This document shows positions 22,659-32,974 of a DNA stretch of 64,000 nt, in pieces. The DNA is from Epiperipatus broadwayi (taxonomy: Eukaryota; Onychophora; Udeonychophora; Euonychophora; Peripatidae). The notes beneath the pieces are model-generated. The model searched no databases, was not told the DNA's origin, and saw only the letters and a list, made by a program, of their open reading frames with translations. The stretch is from positions 11,070,385 to 11,134,384 of the forward strand of contig JAQFVV010000020.1 of assembly GCA_028023455.1 (NCBI GenBank). The letters run 5' to 3'. How positions within the stretch are numbered: position 1 is the stretch's first letter; the number at the start of each line of letters is the position of its first letter. The position numbers and the translations under genes were made by a program.

Positions 22659-23960
22659 ACTGCATTTTTTTTTAAAAAATTATCTTTTCTGAGAATGTTT
22701 TCATTAAGTCATGTATTGCATTAGCTCAAAAAAAGAAGGAAATTATTCACAGTTGAAGTATATATAAAAGTAAATATCAATTAAATAAATAGCTTACTAT
22801 AAAACAAAGATCTCAAACACAGAGAAAGTTAAGCGAGACCTCATTTTATTGCCAACTATCCTTCAGGAGTTATTATTTTACACTTTAGCTAAGGATAACA
22901 AGAGGCCTTTGGTAATCTATCTAGGTTTGTCTAAGAACCTTTTATCTAAAAGAAAAATTTCTAAAACCTCATGAAAAATGTTCATTTGGCCCCAGGCTGT
23001 AACATAGCTGCAGATTCATTATTATATAACATAGCCAAAAAATGTTGATTGCTCCTATTATACATTTTGACCTAGTAAATAGATCTCTTCAATTATGCTA
23101 TTTCACCCAACAGCTACAAAACATTAAAAAAGACCAGTTGGGAAGAAGTAGATGGGGTTGAATTTATGTTTAAATGCATAATGGCAACCATTAATATATA
23201 TTTTTTAGTGCCTACTCTATGTAGACGTAGCAGTGGTAAAGGTGATTTCAAAGGGTATAAAATTGGGCACATTACGAGTAAGTGATGTGATCGTAGTTGA
23301 AGATATATTTCACAAATAAATATCAAAGTAAAAAAAGTTTTCTATGCTAATAAAGAATGATTAATGATCATTTAAAAAATTATTGGAGAACTCTAAATAT
23401 GGTTAGAATTGTAAATTAAGCATATATAAAATATAATTATAGTTTAGGAGAAGGGGATATCATGTACTGTTTAACCATATTTAGACATTTCAATTGATCA
23501 AACAGATTTTTTCACCTTTACTCAATTGAGGATCATGCAAGAATCTCACAGCAGCTGAGGACACCATTCTTAACAAATGCCAAATGGCCCTTCAAAGACT
23601 ATAGTCAAGTAGTGACCATTATTATTTATTATTGCTTTTCATCAATTAAAAATAATTATAGAAAGGCGTTTTCAATATTTCCTTAGAAATAGAATAAATA
23701 TACTTTTTTTTACCCACATCCCCCTTCTATTTTCATTTTATCATTTACTATTCATTCTTTTCTAAGACATTCATTTATGTCTGCTTTTTAAACTCAATTT
23801 CCATCTTAATAAAATTAAAATCACAATCTCATATACACTAGGTTTAGTGCTGTGGTGAAGAAATGAACTTTAAAAGCTAAGAGTTCCTACATCAATTTTC
23901 ATATTGAATATTTTTTAAAAAAAATCAATTTAGTCATCTGAATAAAACTATTATGATTAT
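22659..23960. other. No recognisable feature
   Basis: AT-rich DNA; no gene, RNA or shared repeat recognised. Confidence 0.5.
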
Positions 23961-24200
23961 CTTGCCACTTGACAGCTTGAATATCATAAGAATTCTTGAG
24001 TAATTAACTATATAATTATTATTATCCCCTATTTTTTTCTTTTCAACTTTGTTTCATAGCTTTATCCATTAATATAACATCTTGCCACTTGACAGCTTAA
24101 ATATCATAAGAATTCTTGAGTAATTAACTATATAATTATTATTATCCCCTATTTTTTTCTTTTCAACTTTGTTTCATAGCTTTATCCATTAATATAACAT
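23961..24200 (+). repeat. Tandem duplication of a 120-bp segment
   Basis: The 120 bases 23,961-24,080 are repeated directly as 24,081-24,200. Only one difference was seen (GCTTGAATAT against GCTTAAATAT). The segment is single-copy-looking AT-rich DNA, not a recognised transposon. The low divergence suggests a recent event. Confidence 0.9.
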
Positions 24201-27200
24201 CTATGATATATGTAAAATAGTTTATCCCTTATGTTTTCAATTTCTATATCTATTTCTCTACAAAACTCACAAAATATTTGCCTTTTATTACTGTCAATGT
24301 CATATATTTTTGTATGCATATTAAAATTATTCAGAATAATATTAATATTTATTTTTCCACTGAATTACACTCTTACTCACCATGAGCTTCCGATTCTGCC
24401 ATTCTATCAGTGCTTCAAATTATTTGGAGTAAACGCCACATTAATATATACACCATTGAGGATTTCATTTCCTTTGTTTACTCTCATGTGCCCACATTAT
24501 ACTACACTCAATTTTACTACATCTAAAAAATATTATTTACCAAAATTCATTTCACTTTTGATTTCCACAAAAATAGTACATAAGTTCAAAAAATATACTA
24601 TAATGGTCATTTTCATTGTTATCATTCTGGCTATAGACTTTCAGTAATTTCCTTGATGCACTGATCGCGCATAGCAAAAAATATTAGTCCCAAATTCTGG
24701 TTAGCACTACACCCTAGAGTCTTTGCTTACATAGAAGATACTGGAATAAAATGAATTATTATTGTTAAAGCAAGTGTTAAGGGAAACTAGGAGATCATGT
24801 AAGAATTTGTTTTGTAATGAACCATATTAAAATGATCAGTGAATTGGTAATGGCTGATTATGAAAATGTGATCCATGTTATAAAAAATGTTTAAAGTTTG
24901 GTAAAAAATATATTTATATGGCACAATTTTATTTCTGATAAGTTTGAAAATCAATGTATTGAATATATTTATATATAACAGTATTCTTTAATATTAATAA
25001 TAATTTAATTTTGATCTCTAAAGGCAAAAATTGAATTCTAGAATTTGAGTAGATGGAGTTACATCCAGTTAGTATGCTCATTTATGAAGGACTAATTTTC
25101 AAAACCCTATCATATAAAACATTCATTTCATTCATACATACATAAATAAATATGATTCTAATTAGGCTTATAATTTTTGTCAGTTTACCGATTCATAGCC
25201 ATTCTAACTAGCTACTCAACGTCAATTAGTACAATAGGTATGTAAGAGTGAAAGAAAAACCATTTAAATCCCATTACTAGCATTTGGTAAGTTTTATGAG
25301 TAATAATTCCCCTTTTATTAATATTCTATGAAAACTGTTGAAGAGGTCTTTAACCTGCAATGGGCTATCAAGGTTGTTTACCCATTTATATAAATATTTG
25401 TTAATATTAATATACTTCAAAAAGTTGGTTTTGATAAAAGTAACTTATTGCTGACTCAAAGTTCTCTATTTCACCAAATGATATAAAACTTCTCTTTTCA
25501 TCCCTCAAGCACCATAAAACTTCAAGAATGACTGGCAATAAGTGATTCAATAAAAATTTTCTTAAAAGAGAAAATGAACAACTAGTCAAATACATTAGAT
25601 TTGATAAATCTGCTTTTGTCCATATCATTTGTTTATATTTATAACAATGAATTCACCAGTTCTAATCTGACCATTGAAGTCAAGCAATATTAGATTCAAT
25701 TTAAATTTTGGTGAGTATCAACCTGTAAATCTTGAGTGCTGTATGCTAAACTCAATATACAGATGGAATAAAACCTTCAGATAAGAGTTAACTGCACATA
25801 ACTAATAAGCAATAGTATTTCCTAATGTTTTGCAGAATAAAATATTGACTTGTCATAAACTAAAAATCTTTTTACTTTACTGTTAATCACTTAAAGTCAA
25901 TGTAGCATATGGCTGTCATAAGTCTCTCATTATTCATTTTCTGCATGAATATATTTTTCAATTATAGCACTTTATTATCTTTCCAAGATATTTAATACTT
26001 TTTCCATTCTTTTCATAGTGGTTATTATATAAATAAGACTCTAAAAAATTTCTTCTTGCACTTTTCACAATGCTGTTTGTTCAACAGTTTTGTCTGTCCA
26101 ACAGCCTTCTTCAGGACAATAAAAGTAATTTTGTATAATTGATTTTATGGGGCTCTACACTGTAGCAGTTCAAACAGCAGATGGTTACCAACATTATCAC
26201 CACCTAAACCAAGACTGAGCCATACAGAAACTGAAGACAGCAGCAAACAACCAGGGACAAGATCATCAAACAAAAATGATGAATCAGACAAAAACAGCAA
26301 TAAACCTGAGACACCAACAAAATGGTCATGTCATAGCAAAATAGTAAATTGTTTAGCTGGAGTAACTATAACAACAGCGTTGTATAATTACTCTTGCTCC
26401 AATCATCTTTTTGGATAAAATTTATTTTCAGATTGTATTTTTGTGGCCTTTTACATTTTTTTTCTAGATTTAGAATGACTATACTAGTTTATGAGTGGCA
26501 GTTTAATGAATAATGGGGGGGGGGGCTTTTATTTGTAATACTGTATTTAAAATTATGATTACAATCATATTTAGAATCATTCATAAATTATTAACCAAGA
26601 GAAAAATAAATATAATTTAATTAAATTTAAATCTATAAAATATATTCGCTATCGTGAAAGGAATATTTTGTGATGTGTGATCTAATCAGAAATTATCTAA
26701 AAAGTTTAAGTAAATAATCAGTTGTATCTAAAACAATTTAGAATACACTAATTACAAAAGTATTAAAAGTAAAAAATCTACTGTTATCTTGATTATGAAC
26801 ACTTGAATTTATCAGCCGTTGGAGTAAAAAAAATATTTAAATATATATGTTATAAAAACCTCTAAAACTTAAAACTATTTTAGTACTTAAGAACAAGGTC
26901 TTAAAAATAGTTTTTTAAAAAAATAAAAATAAAAGACATGCATAGTGCAATTTGTAATATATATATACTATTCCTTTACCCTAGGATAAATCTAATCTAA
27001 ATAAACTCAAAATTTTGTTAGATGTCTTAATCAGGCTTAGATTTTTCTTTTAGTTACCAGACTGTAATCCAGCCAATCATTTAACATTGGTCAGTAAATG
27101 GGTATCTAGTTATTATTAGCTAATGGATAAAAATTATGCAAAGATCCTCAAATTTTCATCACCAAGAAATTGAAAACCTGGAGAGACATGTCTTTTCATT

Positions 27201-27491
27201 TTTTCTCTTTGAAAGACTATTGGAAAAATCTTTACCCTGCTGTGAACTGTTTAAAGACATTTTTAATCTTTTACACCAAACAAACCTTCATATCTAAATA
27301 CTGCACATATTTATTAATATCACACTATTATATGTAAGCATACTGAAGATTATGATAAATTTCAAAACAGTAAATTATTTAAAAACCGTAAATGTACTAT
27401 TTTTCAGTAACATCAGTATATATATAGCGTTTAAAAGATCAAAAAGTATTGTTTTTTAGTTTGCTAAATTATTATAACTTTCCTTTTTGGG
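24201..27491. other. AT-rich interval; 11-G run and possible Penelope-type hairpin region
   Basis: No gene recognised; the 138-codon frame at 24,231-24,647 is low complexity. An 11-base G run lies at 26,515-26,525. Around 26,070-26,125 the minus strand has GTCCTGAAGAAGGCTGTTGG, then ACAGACAAAACTGTTG and AACAAACAGC. These are two adjacent hairpins of a style seen in Penelope-like 3' regions, but the assignment is tentative. Confidence 0.4.
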
Positions 27492-27509
27492 TTATTTTTT
27501 CTAAAAGTT

Positions 27510-27612
27510 TTTTTTTTCACGTGTTATAGCATCGGCCGGGAAGCGACCCCGCTAACCCGAAACAACTGCTTGTAAGGCCGCTGTGCTGACCACTCGACCA
27601 CCAACGCTTGAT
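27510..27612 (-). mobile_element. tRNA-derived SINE
   Basis: Full-length head on the minus strand: CAAGCGTTGGTGGTCGAGTG, then GTCAGCACAGCGGCC, CTTACAAGC, GGGTTAGCGGGG and TCGCTTCCCGGCCGATGC, with an A-rich tail. Acceptor-like ends, A box and B box are visible. Flanks TTATTTTTTCTAAAAGTT (27,492-27,509) and TTATTTCTTCAAAAAGTT (27,613-27,630) agree at 16 of 18 positions as a target-site duplication. Confidence 0.88.
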
Positions 27613-27736
27613 TTATTTCTTCAAAAAGTTATTATCCAAATTACAAACGATGTAAATCAGTAAAAACTTACATTTCATAATAAATTACTGTAATTTTAAA
27701 ACAAACAAAAAAAACTTCTTTTAAAAATGGTTTTAG

Positions 27737-28304
27737 CATGAGTATGAGAGACAGTGAAGGGGCTTGAAAATCTGAGTTCAAATTCTCTATATTTGCAATT
27801 AGGCTCCGGGTATATGAGTGTCTGGTATTTCAAATATTAAAATTAATATTGTGGATTTACTTTCAGTTATTAATGTGTTACATGTACTTCTAGAAAAATC
27901 GATTCATTTTCTATTATAGGGTGATATTTTTTTATGACTCAATAAACCTTACTTCTTTCCTTATTATTTTGTAATTCAATAAATGGGAGTAGTTCGCCAT
28001 AAAGGAAAGATATATTTATAGCACTAGATAAAGTGCTTTGAATATGATCAGCCCAGTTGAAAATAGTGCTAGGCTGTCCTCCATTTGTAATATTATTAAT
28101 CTTTTTTCTATAAGCATCATTTTCCTCCTTTTCTAGAAGTACATGTAACACATTAATAACTGAAAGTAAATCCACAATATTAATTTTTACTATTAAATTT
28201 TTAATATTTGAAATACCAGACACTCATATACCTGGAGCCTAATTGCAAATATAGGGAATTTGAACTCAGATTTTCAAGCCCCTTCACTGTCTCTCATACT
28301 CATG
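27737..28304. repeat. Fold-back of 568 bp with about 165-bp arms
   Basis: The left arm 27,737-27,897 and right arm 28,129-28,304 are reverse complements with few mismatches. The right arm carries a small insertion. The arms contain a family A B-box-like segment (TCTGAGTTCAAATTC) and TACATGTACTTCTAGAAAA. The central 230 bp are unique; a 94-codon minus-strand frame crossing it resembles nothing I know. The right arm runs straight into a (CA)n tract and the family A hammerhead at 28,360-28,405. Confidence 0.85.
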
Positions 28305-28310
28305 ATACAC

Positions 28311-28314
28311 ATGT

Positions 28315-28351
<37 letters not shown>
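28311..28351 (+). repeat. (CA)n microsatellite
   Basis: About 18 uninterrupted CA units. It sits in the place where other family A copies have a shorter GT/CA-rich spacer between hammerhead and B-box-like part, so it probably expanded from that spacer. Confidence 0.95.
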
Positions 28352-28355
<4 letters not shown>

Positions 28356-28359
28356 ATAA

Positions 28360-28405
28360 ATAATCACCAATATATGTATTTCATGCTAAACCAGCACTCA
28401 TCAGT
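28360..28405 (-). ncRNA. Hammerhead ribozyme remnant with intact core (family A)
   Basis: The minus strand has CUGAUGA (28,404-28,398), stem II GUGCU/AGCAU closed by a G-U pair at the core, GAAA (28,382-28,379) and the AUA site. The stem III palindrome reads AUACAUAU. The 5' strand of stem I has been replaced (UUUACAA instead of GGACCAA), leaving about three pairs. Catalysis is therefore doubtful. Confidence 0.65.
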
Positions 28406-28544
28406 TGTAAATGTTCTTTCAATATTATAAATACAGTTATCACAATTTTTTTGCTCAGAATTAGCTCTTAATAAATATTTTTTTAAAAAAAAAAACAATG
28501 ACTAAATTGATCAGGAGATCACGTGAAATTTATCAACAGACATA

Positions 28545-28612
28545 ATAGGATGAGATTTGAACCAATCTCAAGTTTATCACTCTACTAGTATGTTAAACCA
28601 TTAATAAATTTT
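28545..28612 (-). repeat. tRNA-like repeat (family D) with B box
   Basis: On the minus strand, AGTAGAGTGATAAACTTGAG is followed by ATTGGTTCAAATCTCATC. This forms a T-arm-like hairpin GAGAT/ATCTC around a B-box consensus GGTTCAAATCT. The same AGTAGAGTGATAAA core occurs at 3.87 kb and, diverged, at 54.57 kb. Probably a decayed tRNA-derived SINE. Confidence 0.5.
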
Positions 28613-30775
28613 TTATATGTATTCCTGCAGTCTATAAATGTGAGCATATATATGCTCTACATTGAAAGCTCAAAATACTGTGGTAGTTCCCCACCTATTA
28701 TTCTTACAATGTGGGTTTAAATACAGGTTGAATAAAAATTGAAATTCTATGTTTTATCCAGGTTAAGATTTTTCCTCTAAGTAGCTAAATTTTAGAGAGA
28801 AAAAAATTGCCATGAAATGAGAATAAAAAAATACTATTTTTATTACTACCGACTAGACTTTGACTGGAAATTAATTGTGAATAATTAAAATTATATATAT
28901 TCATATGTACACATTATTTTATAAAAGCTTCTTTATTTTATAAAATAAATCTAAATGTTAGAGTATATTACATAGCTTTAAATATAACATGTACGTTAAC
29001 ATTCATTAGGAAGGGAGAGCAGGTAATATCAATTTAGTCAAATATAGCTCAGGAGCCATGTCGTATCCAAGCATAACAAGTACTTGGTAAAATACCATTT
29101 TGGGAATCTTTAGCTCTTTGCCATTCTATTGAAGCTCCAATTCACACAAGGCAAAGATATTATCAAATGGTAAAGTCATACGATTTTTGAGTGCCAGCAG
29201 TGACAGGTTGAGCTTTAATACAGAAGCATTAGAGTTGATCTATTGTATAACCAAATAACACAGAACAATGGCAGTACTGGAAGTGAAAGAATTACTCATT
29301 TTCTTATATCACTGGTAAAAGCCAGAGATAATTATAAAAACGATTTTTTTTTATTATGGTATTTACCAATGACATTTTGTTTTCATTTGGCTCAGACAAC
29401 TCAACTTGTTTTCAGATAAATTAAATGTATTGACTAACTAAACTAAACTTATTACTATACACATGGATCTATGTTCTATCATCAGTCTAATGCAGTACTA
29501 CAGTCTGAAGAATTCTTCATTGATTCTTAGATAAGTAAAAAAAAAAGCTTACTTTAATCAACTGAATAAAATTGTTGCATTCAATCTGGCACCCAGAAAA
29601 AAAGTAACCATAAGCTCGATGTCTATAGCAATATGCCACTTAACCACCAGCAGTAAAATACATATTATATCATAACCACTGGCATTTAGTTTTATCAGCA
29701 GAGAATTCACATTCAGATGGCGAATCCATATTAGCTTAGAAGCTTTATTTTCTAGATAAAAAAATATTTAGGTCTTATTATCCACTTACTGACCATTATT
29801 GGATGAACTGGGATGAGTACAGGCTGTTTACCTGATATAAAAATGTTAAGCCCACTTGTGACTTAATAAAACTTCAATCTTAACAGCACCCAAATTCGAA
29901 TCCCAATGAGTTAATCTCTACATCGAGAGGTGCTTCATATTATATTCGGGGTACTGTCATTCTAACATAACTTCCAAGCAAATAACCAAAAAATTATTTA
30001 CTTATTTATTTCTGTAATGTGAATATAATGTAAATATACATATACATTATATATATACACACAAACTCATTCACTTAATTACATACATATATTAGTAAAT
30101 TAATTAAATATTTATAAATACAAAAAATTATTTCTTTAAAAATTAAAAAATGGACGATTTGATAGAATAAAAGATGTAGTCTTGAATTTTAAATTATTTT
30201 ACTACTCGGTAGTCTCTGATTTGAATTTGGGTTTCAGTGGGATTTACAAAATCAGAATCCGATAGTCATTTCCAGAAAATCAACTATTTATTTAGGTAAA
30301 CTACAAACTAAAGTGGAGATCATGTTTGGATGCTGTGCTTCCATTATTGATTTTTATAATATAAAATGTTAAGGCACTCATCATTTGAGAAACATGTCTC
30401 TTCTCTCCATGACTATACGTTTTAAGAAAATGGTTCAATTATTTTAATTTACCATTAAATACACAACAGTCATTAATGGATGATTGAAAGACAAGTCAAA
30501 TGTCACTTAGTATTAAAAGTAAACCTTACATTTATTCATTAAAATATACTTAAAAAGTAAATAAAAAAATTGTATTCAGATTTCGTAATATATATATATA
30601 TGTAAAACAACAATAAAAAATCTTGTAACGATGAAACTGCTTTTAATATGAAACCAAAATTGCCTTACGAAAAGAAAAAAAACAAACAAATCAAATAAAT
30701 TAAACGTTATTAATATTAATGAAATAATTACATTATCATAATAATTTATTAAATTTATTTCATTTGTATACATTA
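28613..30775. other. No recognisable gene; tiny tRNA-like palindrome at 29,885-29,934
   Basis: AT-rich DNA. The minus strand at 29,934-29,885 has a closing AGCACC/GGTGCT pair, a small CTC/GAG hairpin and a B-box-like GGGATTCGAATTT. In 50 nt this looks like a miniature tRNA-like shape. No further support was seen. Confidence 0.35.
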
Positions 30776-30990
30776 GTCATCACCATTTTCAACCATCCAG
30801 CAAGATCTCTGAGTCACAACCTCCAGCAAACTTCCTTAATTCATCCACAAACTTTACAAGTAGTCTCAAAATCTTCTACAAACAACTGGGATGCAGTTTA
30901 AAACTAGTTGCCCATATAGTATCATCTCTTCTAATACACAACTCCATTTCAGTCTCTTAATTCTCTCACACTTCGAATAAATGAATGAGA
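30776..30990 (-). pseudogene. RTE-like LINE 3' end
   Basis: The minus-strand frame includes ERIKRLKWSCVLEEM, then ILYGQLVLNCIPVVC and, after a stop and frameshift, TQRSCWMVENGDD. These correspond to IEKIKRLKWSWAGHIAR, W...LNWIP and the GE.F.LQWMDNG terminus with (GAT)n tail. 5' truncated and decayed. Confidence 0.65.
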
Positions 30991-31509
30991 GTGGAGTGGA
31001 GAAATGGTCTCCATGATGTATTTCAATGGAAGCACGGTTTTTCGTTTGATGCACATCATCATCCTTTCAATGCCTTCATCATTGTTTTTTATTTAGCAAT
31101 CCTACACTTTCAATTACCGACACAACATTTTTTGCATGCATTCAAAGACAATTATTATATTTAGGAAAAATATTAACGATTAATTAAACTAAAATATAAT
31201 AATAATTGATCTAATGCGTGATTATTAATCATCATCATCATATTAATCTAATGATTATAATGTAATTTTTAATCTAATGAATAATTATTATTAGTCATTA
31301 ATATTTTAATATTAAGACTAATCATCAATAAGTCCATGCATGAAGTATAGTTGTTATAAATTAAATAGTGGCAGTATGTTTTTACATATTAACTATTAGC
31401 AAGCACTCATTTTGATGGAATGTTAATTATATAAAAATGTTAATAAGACAAAGTATTTACTTAACATCCGATTCTTTTTTCCAATTTAAGGAAGAATGCA
31501 AGCCACATC

Positions 31510-31717
31510 CTAACACCATTCTTCAGTATCACATAATCCCCAATTCTTATGCTTGCTCATAACTGTTATTAAAACATGCAGGGGATATTGGATGAGTAGG
31601 CACTAGATAGGGATTTTATGCACGAGCCTTCTGGCATCCATTGATTACTCAGCCTTGCACTGAGTGGCACTACTGTATAGAGAGTTTTGCCTGTTTTAAT
31701 ACCATTCTTCAGTGTCA
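31510..31717 (+). mobile_element. Family B retroposon with about 20-bp target-site duplication
   Basis: The body (31,531-31,696) contains GGGGATATTGGATGAGTAGG, ACTAGATAGGGATTTTATGC and the typical end TGTATAGAGAGTTTTGCCTG. It is flanked by TAACACCATTCTTCAGTATCA and TAATACCATTCTTCAGTGTCA, identical at 19 of 21 positions. The hammerhead enzyme strand is deleted between AAAACATGCA and GGGGATATTGG, leaving only the stem I 3' strand. The long direct repeat indicates target-primed retroposition. Confidence 0.75.
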
Positions 31718-31789
31718 GAGATTTAAAAAAAAAACATAACTAGTAAAAGTTCAGGAGAAAAAATTGAAGTCCTGACCGACTCCGTTGCC

Positions 31790-32560
31790 AGTGTAAGATG
31801 ATTTATTTTATTATACCTCTTTTATCCATAACTTCTGAACCTATAATTCTTCATCATAACAATGAAATTCTCTGAGCCACTTATTCACATAAAAATATTT
31901 TATAATTTAGAATATCAAATGAAACAAATGTTTTATGATAATCAATAAGACATACAAATCTCTTTCTCTGTAGTAATGCCATGTCTTTTGTGATCATCCA
32001 GTGAACATTAGCAATGATGTCTCTTATTTTCATTTGTAAGATTCTGTAATATCTGCTGAATATTTTTCAGTCAAAAAAATTATATGTGATATAAAAAATA
32101 TTATATAATAATCTGACATTCTGAGAAGATGATCTTTTTTGAATTATGAATGTCACCACTTTAGATGATTATATTTTGCAAATGACAGATTTTCTGATGC
32201 AATGCATTAATTTCAGAGTTAATAATCTCTCAAAGGCTAATCTGACATAATCCCTGTTCTCTCTATTATAATGCATCCATTTGTATTTTTGAACAAACCT
32301 ATTCATGACTGAAACACCCTTTTGTTTTCACATATCCCGAAAGATAACTCCATCCTTTCAGGCTAATTTTCATTGCCATAGATTTTGCCACTAGTGTTAA
32401 AATATTGATCCTTGCCTTTCCAGGATGCTAATTGAATTTTCTATTCAATTTCTTTAAAAAATCTTTATTCCTTTAATTTTGGCTTTTTTTTTTTACTTCA
32501 TTACTTTGCAACTATCATTACATCTTCTAACATTTATTTTTATCTAACACTTATTTTGAT
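31790..32560 (-). pseudogene. LINE reverse-transcriptase fossil, second LINE type
   Basis: Minus-strand pieces in order are NRDYVRLAFERLLTLKLMHC (about 32,265-32,190) and IRKSVI, matching C.DYR.ISL.SH..K...KI...RI. These are followed by MITKDMALLQRKRFVCLIDY and HKTFVSFDIL (about 32,000-31,900). The latter matches MQKD.Y.CFIDY.KAFD.V, the RT block with the first catalytic aspartate. The family is the one whose YADD part is seen at 62.9-63.4 kb, different from the RTE-like LINE. Several frameshifts. Confidence 0.6.
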
Positions 32561-32726
32561 TTTCCTGCTCATTTTGATTTACTCGGATTTTTAAATTCAA
32601 TGTTATTTATGTCTAAAGCCTTAAATCAATTTCTGAAGTTGTTCCTAAAAGCAATAGGTTGTTTTTTAGGGTGATGAACAGAATTGAGAACTTTTTCAGT
32701 TTTTCTTGAAGTATATGCATAAATAA

Positions 32727-32958
32727 GGCAAAACTCCCCATACAGTAGTGCCACCCGTGCCAACCAGAATAACCAATGGATGCCAGAAGGCTTGTACATA
32801 AAATCCCTATCTAGTGCCTACTCATCCAATAACCCCAGACTAGTTTCTGGCTTGTGGCCTTTGTCAGTGAGGAGCTTTGGATCTGAGAGTATTGTATGGA
32901 GAGTTTAACTTGTTTAATAACAATTATGTGCTAGTATAAGAGATGGTGATCATTTGAT
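32727..32958 (-). mobile_element. Family B ribozyme retroposon, near full length, 16-bp TSD
   Basis: A 232-bp body is flanked by the perfect direct repeat GTATATGCATAAATAA (32,711-32,726 and 32,959-32,974). On the minus strand it starts ATCAAATGATCACC and has GTTATTAAACAAGTTAAACT near the 5' side. The hammerhead-like region follows, and it ends GGGGAGTTTTGCC. The 5' and 3' parts are inverted versions of each other (ACTCTCCATACA and TGTATGGGGAGT), giving short terminal inverted repeats. No coding capacity, so it must be mobilised in trans. Confidence 0.85.
32824..32883 (-). ncRNA. Hammerhead-like ribozyme of family B, one core substitution
   Basis: The minus strand has outer stem I AUCCAA/UUGGAU and inner stem I CCUCA/UGGGG with one G-U pair. 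CUGACAA stands in place of CUGANGA (core G8 changed to A). Stem II is GGC/GCC with loop CACAA, flanked by an A-A mismatch at the core. GAAA, the stem III palindrome ACUAGU and a GUC cleavage triplet follow. The G8 change should abolish activity in this copy. Confidence 0.6.
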
Positions 32959-32974
32959 GTATATGCATAAATAA

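Noticed and set aside
24231-24647. 138-codon plus-strand frame
   Set aside because: Low-complexity, Ile/Leu/Phe/Ser-rich translation typical of AT-rich DNA; no domain or codon structure, and it begins beside a recent tandem duplication.
26030-26160. Possible hammerhead (CUGAAGA followed by a hairpin and AAAAC)
   Set aside because: No NUH site after a plausible stem III and no pairing stem I could be found; probably only Penelope-type hairpins.
28311-28351. CRISPR-like or satellite array
   Set aside because: It is a simple (CA)n microsatellite.
32727-32958. Family B as a DNA-transposon MITE because of its inverted ends
   Set aside because: Flanking duplications of variable length (12-21 bp) and 5'-truncated copies fit retroposition better.
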